Part shown: positions 1 through 12,400 of the stretch, one piece after another | How the letters are laid out: each line of letters begins with the position of its first letter | Numbering within the stretch: the stretch's first letter is position 1 | Source of the DNA: Neospora caninum Liverpool | Taxonomy: Eukaryota > Apicomplexa > Conoidasida > Eucoccidiorida > Sarcocystidae | NCBI RefSeq assembly: GCF_000208865.1 | Contig: NC_018391.1 | Location: 2,671,754 to 2,735,753, forward strand | Length of the DNA: 64,000 nt | Reading direction: 5' to 3' | Notes under the pieces: generated by a model | Told to the model about the DNA's origin: nothing | Database searches by the model: none | Seen by the model: the letters and a program-made list of their open reading frames with translations, nothing else | Translations under genes and position numbers: made by a program

Positions 1-423
1 TTTTGCAAAGATTTGAGCTCTTCGGTTAGCGGCCGCAGGCGAGACGCGAGACGCGGCAGCGCATGCGAAGCAATCCAGGCACGCCAGGACTGGAGTTTTT
101 GGAAGAGGGAAAAAACGGCCTGGCCAGAGACACGACACCCCTCAGAGCGGCAAGGATGGACGCAGAAGCTCGGGAACACTCGGCGAGTGCAGTACCGCCA
201 GCGCAGTACAAAAAGTGGGAAATGAGAAGCGAGGGAGGAACAGCAAGAACAGGAAGCAAAAAGCCTGGAGGAGAAGTCGCGGCCGGGGTGAAAAGAGGCG
301 AATAGTAAGGCAGACGGACTCAGAGGAAAAGAGGGAAGGGAATCTGAAAAAAATCAGAGCTTTTCATATTCAAGGAGTTGTCTTTCTGCCTGCTGGTGGG
401 AGTGGTGTACATCCCTGCGCCGC

Positions 424-440
424 TGTGTGTGTGTGTGTGT
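424..440. repeat. (TG)n microsatellite
   Basis: A short perfect TG tract lies just downstream, on the minus strand, of the last visible ATR exon, so it is intronic. Confidence 0.85.
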
Positions 441-487
441 AGGTCGCTGCTTGGCGGAGGTTTCTTCCTTTTCACGTTTCGGCTCAC

Positions 488-3400
488 CTGAAAGGCTGCC
501 TGGCTGTCGCTCCTTCCATACGGGATCTCTCGGCTTCCCGTCTGTGGCCTTCCTCGTTCTCTCTCTTCTTCGCTCGCTCTGTCGCGCTCGAGGCGCTGCG
601 CCGCCTTGTTCTCCTCGCCGGGGACATCCCGGACATCCCCGTAGTCGCCGCCCTCGAGCGAAGAGAGGAGGAGCACCGCAATGCGCCTGCCTAGCGCCTC
701 GGCGGCTTTGACGGGGTCTGAAGCAGACGACAAAAAAGAGTCCACCATGTGGGGCAGAAGAAAGGAAAGCACCTTTGGAAGCTGAAGCAGGACGACGTCG
801 CATGCACGGAAGATCGCCAGGCGCAGCGCACTGCGCCGCACCGCGGAACTCGAGACGGCAGCCTCGCGCTCGCGTTTCCGCCCAGACGGCCGCCGCTCTT
901 CGTCGGAAGAAGAGGCCGAGGAAGAGAGAACAATCACTTCATCTGTGCCTCGCGCACCCGCGCAAGTGAGGGCAGACGCAGAGCGAGAAGATGACGAACG
1001 CTGAGACGATCTCTGCGACCCGCCACTCTTCAGCTTCGGCCGGCTTTTCTGTCGCTCATTCGCGAGCGGTTTGAGATCTGAGTGGGAGGCTTTTTCCTCC
1101 ATTCCGGCACCTGCCTCAGAGAACGCCTTGGCCTGGCGTCGCTCAGCGGCCTCCAAGGTCACCAGCTGCGTCTGGAGCTGGTGGAGAAGCCAAGTCACGA
1201 AGACCGGAAGCCCCGCAGGCGATGCGCCGCGCCGTGCCGCTGAAAGCGAAGCGCAACGAGCAAAAGACAGCAACGCGCAAAGACACGAAACACAGCTGCA
1301 ACCCGTCAAGGCTTCGGCCCTCAACCGCCGAGACGGCAGCGCACGCAACTGGAGACAAAAAGCGAGAACTAGAACAACATATATATATATATATATATAT
1401 AGATTCGTTTCCATGTAACTTGGGAATGTAAGAGAAGCTGGTCTTTGACGAAGTGCGAACAAAATGTGAACATATGTTCGCATATTTGTAGGACCTCTCT
1501 GAGTGCATGCAATATGACGCACGCATGCCTCTCTCTGGTCTTTGTTTTCGCCCCTGTTCATGCTGTCATTCATGTGCTTTCTCGCTCTACTTTGCGATCG
1601 ACGTACGCGCGTTTCCACAGGCCAGGGCCTTCTTCTTCACCGCAGCCACAGACCGCGGTCCGCAATCTCTCTCGTCTCCGTCGCCGCATCTTCCGCAGAC
1701 TTTTCCGCGAGCGTTCGTCTTGTTCGTCCCTGCGTCTCGCCCGCTCCGTGGTCCCCTCAATCCCGGGGAGGCTGCGCTGTGGGAGGAAAACGACGGCACA
1801 GACGCGCTCGTGCGCTCGTAGGACGTGAAGCAGTAAGGCAGCAGGGCCGTGCGGACTTGCGGAGGAAACACGAGGCGCCAGAGATACGCTCGAAGCGACG
1901 CTTCTTCGTTCACGCTCGTCAGCGAGGAAGGAGACGCAGGCGAGAGAGACTCGAGGGGAAACCGTAGCAGAGCTGTCAGGGCGGCCGGCGTGAAGGGGTT
2001 CGATACGGACGGCGCAGATGACGAATGGAAGAACGGAGAAAGCGCGGAGGAAGAGAGAGACGGGGAGACAGAAGACGATTTCTGTTCCGCGCGGAACATC
2101 GCGACGAGTGAAGGAAACATCAGCTCGAGGCGCCCTGAAGCGAAAAGGCAGAAAAACAAAGACAAGACAGTCCGGCAAGTGAAGACCCCTCCTTGTGTGT
2201 GCGTCGGCACACCTTTTCCCTGGTTCACCAGGATCGACGTGTGCATCCTCTCAGGTTTTCCAGCTTCGATCTGGTTTTCTCAGGCTCGCTTTTGTGAGAG
2301 GTTCTCGACGTTCCCGCCTACGTCGCCCCTTGCGTTTTTTTCATATTTTAAAAGGCCACTGCGGCGGAGGCGCGCGCGCTGTCTTCCCGGCCGGTCATGC
2401 CCTGCCGCTCCGTTATCTCGTCGCAGCGAAGAAGAATCTTCGAGAGAGAATTCCGCTTTCTCTCCCCTCGTGACGGTCTCTACCCGCCTCTGTTCGCCCT
2501 TCGCCGCCTTCGGTTTCACTTTTATGCCTCCTGCTTGGGGGTTGCGGCTGCCTCTCTGTAGACGCATGCTCTTACCCGGCTCGGAGTGAATGTGAAAGCC
2601 TAACTGCCGCAAGATCTCCTGGGCAGAGCAGGCCGCGACTGGAAGCTGGAGGTGGGAGATCAGGACGCGCTCCAGCAGCCCGCAACACAGTTGCGCTTCG
2701 TCTCCGATTCGCCACGGGCAATCTCCAGTGGGTGCTCCAGCTCCAGCTGAAGAGGCCAGCGGAGCCCCCGAGCCCGCACTAGCCGCAGGGGCGAGAGGAG
2801 ACAGTTTTGAAGCGCGAGGGGGGAGGAAGGGACTGCCAGAGGTTGCCGCCGGTGCGAGAGCAGAAGCCGACGGACAGGAAGAAGAGAGAAGCAACGCGAC
2901 AGCGGCAGCGGAGACGGACAGGCTCTCCGGCTCGCCGCGGAGGGCGGCGAGGGATGAGGATGGCGCCCGAGACGGGGAGGCAGAGGGGAAGGAAGGCAGA
3001 GCGACGAGAGGCAAGAGAAAACCAAGGAGGGCCACGCAGGCGACAGGAAGAGCTTTCGGTTCCATCGAGTAGTCATCTGAAAACTCCGCGACGACGGCTT
3101 GACACGTCTCTGCAACCTGCGGAAACACCAGGAAACGAAGGGAAGGAGAAAGGGGACAGAGAAAAGCGAGAGTTAGGTTCCTAACTGAGACGCACATGAA
3201 AGGAAAAGGCAGGCAAGGGGACTGGCGAAAGGGTGCATCCGCTGTGTGGCGTGTTTCTGCATGGAGAAGGCACGGGGCATCGTGCGACAGTTCCGCGACT
3301 GAGGTCGATACAGTGACGAGGCAGACACACGCGGAGAGAGACCCACGCGGTCTCTGACAGATGTTCGGGCGTGTGTTGTTCTTTCCTGTAACGCGGAATG

Positions 3401-6400
3401 GCTGTCGACTCAGCCGGCAGATGCGCGCACCAATGACCCGGAAGGCCGAGGACTGCGCAGAAAACGGTTACAGACGGCTCCCCCCTAGACTCCTTCGTTG
3501 CGCATCGCACCAGAGAGAGACATCACGGGTATCTGACACGCTTTGGCACGTGCCTTTGCATCTCTTGACTTGAACCTCCCTTTTCCCGCGGTGTGTGCGT
3601 GTGCCGTCGCGTTGATGTCCCCTTTGGCCTCTGATGCCTCGCTCCGAGTTGCCAGGCCTCTCCAGCTTCTTTGACGAGCCGTCGCTCCGTACCTTCGATA
3701 GCAGGTGGATCGCAGCTCTTTCGCCCTCGACTCGTCTCCTTGCTGCGTCCACATCGTCCTGCCCGAGGCCTTTCTGGACGCGACTGCACACGGCGGAGGC
3801 GGATCCTGTTCCGCCTTTTTCGGTCGCTGCATGCACGAGACGCGTCAGCACAGTCCCGTATGCCAGCAAGAACTTTTGGAGCAGACAGGCAGCCGAGAGC
3901 CGCGTGAGGTAGGGATGAAGATCGTCCAGAAAGGCGGCAATCGCAGTCAAGCGCAGGGCGAGAACTTCGAGCGGATGCCGGCGCTGGAAGGAAAGAAACC
4001 GCCGACAGCGACGCACGCGACAGACGGCTTTCAGGGCCCCGGGGCCGGCCGGCATGCAGTGACGCCGTCCCTCCGACCGGGCCGAAGCGGCAGGGAGAGG
4101 AGGCGCGCCAGCAAGCGAGGAGAGAGACGCCGTCGGGCAAAAGAGAAAGGAAGGCAGGAGAGAGAGGAGGGGAAGGAGAGAAGATGGGGCTGACGGGTCC
4201 AGATCGCCCACGGACGGGGGGCTGGACGCGGATGACACCACCGGCATCTCTGGAGGATTCCCGTTGTCGTCAACGTGCGCGAAGAAGACATTGTCGCCCT
4301 CGTCTCCCGGAGGCTCTGTTGGCCGACGGTCCTGCGTGCTCGTCTCCCAGTCATACTGACTGGAAGCAGAGAGCGACGAGACTCCACTCCTTCCCGTCGT
4401 CTCTGCAGCGTCGCAGTCTGAAACAGCCGGAAACACTGGCGTGCAGGCTAGGGCTGCGAAGAGCGCGGACGGAGGGAGTTCGCCGTCTTCCCCGACCGCT
4501 TGACTTGCACGCCTGATAAGGAGAAGCACGAGCCTTTGGGCCTCTTGCATGTTCCACGATTCGAAGCTGCTCGCGCGTTCCCGACAGTCTGCACTCGATT
4601 CGGGAGTTTCAAAAGGCTCGGCAAGACATGCGCTTTCCTGGGGGTTTCCGCCACCAACCGTCGCTGGCCTCGGCCGAATATCGGGTGCCCACGTTCGCTC
4701 TCGCCCGCGGCGCGCCGTTCGAGTCTCCTTGTCTGCCGTGGCCTTGACGGCAGAAGAGAACGCAGGCTCTTTCAGCTCGAGAAACTCGCTCAACGTGTAC
4801 AGGAAAAAGGGCGTGTAAAAGAGCAAAGTCGACGGCGAGAAGGATATGAAAAGAAGGCGGAAAGCGCCTAGATACACCTGACAGACATCGTGGGGGAGGC
4901 GCACGCGGCGGCCGACAGACCACGCAAGCGATCTATATGCAGGGAACGAAGGCAAGGGCGAGGCGGCGACAGCGGCACAGGAGGAAGGAAAGGATGAAGA
5001 AGGCGCACCGGGCGGCAGAGAGCGACATGTGGGTCGTGAGGCTGTGGAGTTGACATCCCCGCCGGACTCGAATTCTCCCGGCAACGAGCGGAGCTCCAGC
5101 TGCCGTTTGCACTGCTCAAATGCATGGCGCAGACTGTCGATGAGTCGCGCTGCATGCGTGCCGAGAAGGCCTCGATGGGCACACGCAATGCAGAGGAAGA
5201 GAGCCCTGAGCCCCCGCGGTTTGTCGAGTGAGGAGGCGAGCGCGTTTTGAAGTTTCGCTTCTCGCCAGCGAAGCTCTCGTTCAGGCGAGGTGAATCCTGG
5301 CGCGGCCGCCTGCGGGGCCGAGGGTGGCGAAGAAGCCGGCGCCATGCCAGGCCCTCTCTGTGTGCGGGCGTCTCTGTCGACCGACGCGTCGCCGCCTCCG
5401 TCCACAAAGATCCTGTCCATGGCGCCCAGCGAGAGGGAGGGAGGCGGCCGCAAGAGGAAAGAGACGAAAAACTGAGGAAGCTCGTGAGGCGAAGAAAACA
5501 GGAAAAGGTAATTTGAAAGGTACTGCCGCGTAGCTGGAGGTAGCGGGAAAGATGGAAACAAACAGTGGAGGAGAAGTTCTTCAATTTCCAGAAGGTGACA
5601 AGTAACAAAGTCCGCCAATCCGGTCGAGGCGTCTGGGGAAGCGATTCTGTCAGGAACGTCAACCGCGTCACAATCCTCCTCTTCACCTTGTTCTCCTTGG
5701 CCGTCGTCGTGGAGAGAAGTCGTTCTTCCAGCAGGAGTGCTGGGAAGTCGCATGCCCCTCCTGGGTCGCGCCCTGTCTCTCAAATCTCTCGATGCCGGTG
5801 CGGGCGTTGCCGGCTTCGTACCGACGGCTTTCGCCCCCACGTTTCCTGCAGTTTCATTTCCAAGGCCTTCTCCGTTCACACCAGCCACGCGCATGTCCTC
5901 GTCGATGACGAGGAGAGGTTGGGAGTCTCCCTCCTCTGACGACTGTGTTGCGTGGCAAGACGTCACGTTGCCCTCGCAGGCTCCGTCTTTCTCGTGGTTC
6001 TTCTTCCTTTTGGCCTGTCTCTCTCCGGCCTCCGCGCACGCATTCGGCTCCAGCCCCATGCTTCCAGAGGACCCGAAAAGCTTCTCCCGGGCATCAAGCA
6101 GAAGCGAAAAAGAGGCCCAGAGCCACTCCCGTCTCCCCGCCGTCCACGCCTCAAGTTCATCCCGACCGCTAGACGCAGGCGAAGAGCAAGCAGATGCGGC
6201 GGATGAGGGCGAGGAAGTAGCGTCAGAAAACGAAGGCAACGAAGACAGACGCGGAGACGAAAGGCAAGAAGCGAGGGAGTTGGAATGCGAGGACGCCCCA
6301 CGCTGAGCTGTCCGAAAAGGCTTCACGCCTCGGCTGTCGGCGTCCGGGACTTCGAGCGAGGCTTCTGGCGGCACCTGAGAGGCGGCCAGAGCCCAGATGA

Positions 6401-9400
6401 GTCTCGCGAGCGTGAGGAGGAGAAGACGGTCGCATGCAGCGAAGCGCGATTTGTTTCTCTTCGCACAGTTCTTCGCCGCGCCGTCCTCGAGGCGTCGGCC
6501 AACCGAAAAGCGGACTCGAGACTCGCCAGCTCCTCGCAAACCTACCGTGGCGTGGGTTCGCTCCTCGTCTCCTGGATGGCCTCTCTCACTCTCGCACTTC
6601 CTCGCGGCTTTCTTCTCGGCAAACTCGTCCGTTGTCGCCTTCGCGTTTCCCTCCGCCGCTGCGTCCGCGAGGTCGCTAGGCGCATGCGCAGCAGTCCGCG
6701 GTCGGTCCCGGTTGCCTGACACCTTTTCGCCTGCGTAGCCTGTCTCCGGTCCGTCGACCGGCGCGGTTTGCCTGTCGGCGACGCGTCCCTCGATGGCGAG
6801 TTTAAGAAGCGCAGTGAAGACGGCTACCATCGCGGAACGGTCACGCGCGGCGTTCTCCCGGCCTTCGTTAGCTTCCGGCGCACGTGCGTGTCTCGCGCCT
6901 CGCTCCCGGTGAGCGGGTGCGCGCACGGGAGCGGCATCAGCCCCCGCGACGGAGTGAGGCATGTCCGGGAAAAAAAGGAAGACGAAGGAGGCGCAAATGT
7001 GACTCCAGTCGAGCGCTGAACTTGCGTAGAGCCCCGTGGCTTCTTGCAGAGCGCGAAGGTTGAAAGCGGAGTGAAGAAGGAAGCACGGAAGCAGCAAGCG
7101 AGAAAGGCGTTGATTGTCTGCGTCTTCAGCAACAACGCCGGCAAGACCAGCCGCCGACGGGGCACCAGGGGAGGACGCAGAGAGGAACGAAGAAGTGGCC
7201 GGGGTAGAATATGAAACGGAGTAGGAATCTGAAGAGGAAGGAACGAAGGAGGAGTAGGGCGGTGGGCGTCTCCTGCGAACTTGGAGGATGCGCGTGTAGG
7301 TGGGGGGACCGAGCAGAAGGAGAAGACAGCTGCGACGCCAAAAGGCAGTGGGCGAAACAAGAGACACAGGGGGCGAGGGAGACGGTGACAGCAACGCAGA
7401 CGGCAATGGGGTCTTGCTGAGGCTTCTCCACCTGGAAGTTGACCGGCTTAGATCGGGCGAGAAGAAAAGAGAGAACAAAGTCTCAATGGGGCTCGCCCCT
7501 GCTGGCCCTCCGCATGCGTCTTCGCCCAGTGTGACAAGAGCCGATGGACCAGATCCGAGTCCAAGACGTCGAACTACGGCCGAGAAAAGGTGCATAGCGA
7601 AGGCGAGCGAACGGCCGCAAGACAGCGCGGCGGCAGACGGAGAGGCGCCTGCAGGTCGCGACACTCGACACGGCCCCTCAGTCGACAGGATAGACGACGA
7701 TTTGTAGACAGAAGGGAGAGATGGAGACGAAGGGAAGGGCGAGAAGTCGGACAGACCTCGGTCGACGAGGGAGGCGCTGCAGCCAGCCAGGTAGAGCCAC
7801 GCGAGAGCAGGTTTGAGGAGATGGAGCGATAGGGCGGCAGCGGGCGAGAGAGGAGACAAAGAAGGCACCGAGCCGGAGACCGAAGACGTTAAGGACGCCG
7901 GCAAAGGGGCGTCTCCAGATTGGCCTGTGTGCAGTTCACTGACGTCTCGCTCTTCGCACAGGAAACGAACGAGCGAGGGCGAAGAAGACGAGAAGCCCGA
8001 GGGCGAGAAGAGGAGAGACTGAAGGGACAGCGGGGACGAAGTGGGAACAAACGGCCAGGCCCAGCTCTGTCTTTGACACATGCACAGAGCGGTGAGAACG
8101 AGGGCTGTCCCAGGCTCCCAGGGATGAGGAAGAGAGGCGAGAGGGGAGGCGTGAGCAGACGCGGCGGGCGCGGAAGACTGGGAAGAAAGCAAGGAAAAGC
8201 CGCAGCTTCGGTGTGTCTGAGTTCCTCCCCGTTGCTCAAGGGCATCTGCCAGCACCAGCAGAGAAGGCGAATAGAGAAGGCACGGACCGCGAGTCGCGCC
8301 GCCTCTCCCGCGGCGTGTGTGGCTAGGACGAACCGAAGAGAGGGAAAGAGAACCGGCGGCGGAGGACGTGGACGAGGAAGAAGTACGAAGAGATGAAGCA
8401 GCGGAAGAGCAGACGAAAGAAGAGAAATAGCTGGAAAAAGACAGAAGAAGAGACAAGAGTCCATCTGGACTCGAAGACGCTGGAGGCGCCGAAGACGCAT
8501 TCGAGAAGGAAGTTCGTTTTCTCTCGTCCATCGCTTGTGCACGGTCGCGTGCGAGATGGAGACGCTCGCCAAAGCCCTCACAGCACGAGATGCAAATGAC
8601 ATCATCGCCTTCGTCGCTCCCTTCGTCTTCACTTTCCTCAGCGACTGTCTCCTCTCTGTCCTTGTCGGCTGCGTTGTCTGCTGCGTCCTGAGCTTCTGCG
8701 TCATTTCGAGTCTGCCAGGAAGGCGCAAGGGAAAGCGACTCGAGGAGACGACCGAGACCCGTCCCCAGCACCAGAGCCAGACGAAGGTGCGGCACGGCCT
8801 CGCGAAGGAGACACGGGAGATTTCGGTCAGCTGAAAAGCGCGAGACAGCCGGAGCCTCCGGGAAGGACGGCGACGCCAAGGCGTTGCCTCCACTCTCTCT
8901 GGCGTCAGCACAAGGCCGCAATGGAGACGAAGGCGACCTAAGAGAGAGTTGGGAACCAGTCGATGAAGAGGCGGAAGTCCAGGCAGACGGAACGATGAGA
9001 GGATGAAGCAGGGAACCGAGGAAGGCGTCCTGGGAGTGAACGGCGAACGATAGCAACTTCCGCGAGGGAGACGCTCCGACCTGACCGATGAACGCGTTTT
9101 CGTCGGGCAACAGCCAAGGCCACGCTTCATCCTTTGGACTGAAGCCGGGTCGCAGAGACTCCGCGGCCTCTGTTTCCTTTTCAACGCCGTTCCTTTCTTG
9201 CCGGTCGACGATGACCTCCAGGTTGTCATTTTTCTCAGGAGACACTGAACCTGACGCACCACGATGGCGACGAACAGGCAATGAAGGCGAGGCCCAGCCG
9301 GAAGACAGCCGAGGAGGAGACGAGAGAGAGGAGATGGACGGGAAGAGGCCGTGGAGAGCAGAGAAGGATACCGTGCGGACGGAGAGTCGCAGAAGATGGA

Positions 9401-12400
9401 GGAGGCGAAATCCACAGCTGGTTTGTATTCTCGCGCTCTCAGATTCGAAGTCTCGCCGCGTGGCTGTGCCTTCCGCTCCCCCTGCGTTTGTCAGTTTCTC
9501 GTCGCGTCTGGGACCCGCCGAAAAAGAGGACGCATGAGAAAGGGAGGGCGGGGCGTCACGGAGCGAGGGGGAGATCACAGAGGCCGAGGCCATTGCGTCT
9601 TTCGGAGACAGAAGCAGAAGAGGCAGAAGCGCCGTCGCAATAGCATTCTGCTCACGCTCGCGTTCGACCAGCCACTGCTGCGAGCCCAGGAGGGGCCGCG
9701 CGCCTTGTCTCCTCGGTGGGGACTCCCGAGCGGCCCGAGAGACAACTGTCTCTGTTTGCTCTCGGCAAGGCACCGCCCTCGCGCTGTCGGAACTGAGACC
9801 TCCTCGCCCTTCGGGAAACGGCGGGGAACAGGAGAGAGGGTGGGACGAAGGAAGACGGAGCATCGACGAGACCAAAGCGCAGAGGAGAGAGACAGCGAAT
9901 CCCAGAGAGGGACCGTCGAGAGACTCACAGCCAATGCGGGCGGACAGCTGTGGCGGAGGCGAGGACAGGAACCCTGAACGCTCCGGGGCTCGAGAGGAGG
10001 CTGTCGGGGCCTCCGACGCTGGCGAGAGGAAGGGAGCCGGCGGGAGAGGCGGAATCGCCACTCCGCATTTGGTGCAGCGCACGTCGGTTGCGAAGGCCGC
10101 ACCGCTTGAAGCACCGAGATGTGCGCGCGAAGCTGAGAAGGAAGATCCACCGGCGGAGAGGCGTGGACAGCACGGCTCGGAGAAAGCCTCGAGGGGCGCG
10201 GCACACCAGGGTTGACGCGTCGTCGCTCGCCTCGCTGAGCTCGTCAGAAGAGGCAAATGCGGCGTGACGGTGTGAGGCAGCAAGAGCGCGAACGAGGCCG
10301 GAAGAGAAGCCGCCGCCGAGGAGGAAACGGAGAACGCGCCAGGAGAGAGAGACCCGGAAGAGACAGTTGGATCCCGAAACAGATCCCCGCAGCAGGGACA
10401 TAGCAGCGGAAGTCTCTCTGCACTCTCGACTGGCGAAAAGCAAAGCTGGAATGGCTTTCCTCCAGTTTCCCCCGTTCTGCGCTGGCCCGACATTCCAGGC
10501 GCCTTAGCTCTATCACCGACATCGGCAGAGGTCCATGCATTTCCGTCCCTTCCGACGTCGTCTCCCTTCTGGCTAGCCAGGAGCGACAGCCAGAGCCCGT
10601 AGCAGAAGGGCGGCGGAGACGGTTCCTCGTCTAGGGTATCTGCGGTTTCGCAGTATCCCTTTGCTGCATCTTCTCGGGGCAGCCGAAAGAGAGTCTCCAC
10701 CACCCGCTGCGGCAGGAGGAAAGGCCAGCTGGAAGCCTCGGAAACTGCCGACTCGAGCCTCGGCGCCGAGGCAGCCCGAGGATCGGAAGCCCGAGAGGAG
10801 GCGGGCAACGAAGGCACCTTTGAGTGCCGGGATGCGCCATGCGAGGTGAAGAGAAGGAAGAAAGGAAAGAGCAAAGAGAGCGCGACGCTGACGGCGGCAG
10901 GTGAGGCCGCATCCGGAGCGGCGAGAAAGCTGCAGCCAGAAACGAAACCGCCACGCAGCGGCAGAGACGACGTGTTAGAGAAGGCACAAGCAGGAAGCCT
11001 GTGCAACGGACCAGAGGAAACAGGAGACCTCAGAGTCGAAAACGACAGAAACAAAGAAGACAGAGAAGATGGTAGAACCACAGGAGATTGAGTCGAAGAG
11101 GATGAGGAAGGATGAGGGCGACACGATCGCCCGCTGCATTGCCTGCATCCGGTAAAGACGGCGAACGACGGCCGCACTACAAGGCGTGAAACGAAGCAGC
11201 GACGGAGGACTCGTAGCCGCCAGAGAGCGAGAGAGAGTTTGGGTGTGTAGGGAATGCAGAAAAGAGGGAAAGCAAAAAGACAACATCTCCGCAGATCTAT
11301 CGGAGCTAGCAGGGGACTGCCAGAAAGGCCTCACCTGAGAAATCGAGCAAGCGCATTTCCGAGGCGTTTCCAAGCCGGTTGCCCTCGGTCTTCTGCTCGT
11401 GCCTCTCCAGTCTCCCCGTTCCCTTTCTCAATCCTGCTTGCGGCATGCGTCGCCATCGCTTCACCGCAAAAGCCAACCTTGTAGAGGAGACGCCCGATGG
11501 CACCAAGGACACAGAACTGGAGCAGCGACTCCACGGGAAGCGCGGCAGGGCCCGCTTTCTCTTCTGGAAGATCCGCAGGCTGCGCTGCCTCGTCGGGGAT
11601 CTTTCCAGCTCGGCCGCCGTCTCCCTGCTTCGCAAGTCTCTTCCTGTCCCCAGCCTGGAAAGAGGCAGGCGCAGAAGACGCAGGAGGAAAGGCGCGAGAA
11701 AAGGCGCAAGGCTGTGGCAGACCCGAGGGGGAGTCTCTCGCACGCGAACCCGTGGCCGGATAGACCTGTGAAGCGAGAGAAGGAAGGCAGGAGAGAAAAG
11801 AGAAGACAGCAGAGAACGGGATGCAGACAAAGTGGCTATATCGCTCAGTGTCCTGGCAAGCACGTGTCCCCTCCACCCCTTCCTCTTCTCTCAGCAGAAC
11901 GGAAAAAACTTCGTAACGGCACAGTCGCCTCAGGTGCGAATCTGGACTTGCTTTGAACAACAGGAACTCGGCGATCGCGAGGGCAACGACGAGGTAAAGG
12001 TAGGCGAAGGTGAGAGGCGTGAGCGACAGCGAGGAGCACGGCAACCCCGAGCCTGAAGTTTTGGTGGGTTCCGCGCACATCCCCTCGCGCGGTGGTTCTG
12101 CCTTTGTTCATTTCGTCCATTTGTGTCCTTCCCACTCAAAACGTGGGACACGGGACCAAACTTGTAAACTCGCCCGCCTCCGATACACTTCCCTGCTTGG
12201 TATAGCATTCTTCAGTCCTCTGGGCGTCTGTTTTGCGCAACAGGGGGCGCGTTGAAAAACGGGACGCCGCGTTTTGAGTTCCCATTCCTACCTCCCAGAG
12301 CAAAACGTCGAGACGCTCTTCCACTGTCAAGGAATCGTCGTCAACGACTGCATGCAGAAGGATCTTAATTCGCTCGAAATGCTCCGTACAGGGTCCGGTC

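Noticed and set aside
1..487. Possible next ATR exon (FAT region) at the left edge
   Set aside because: The best minus-strand frame (26-259) ends in a stop and does not resemble the ATR segment after exon 13. The stretch is treated as intron.
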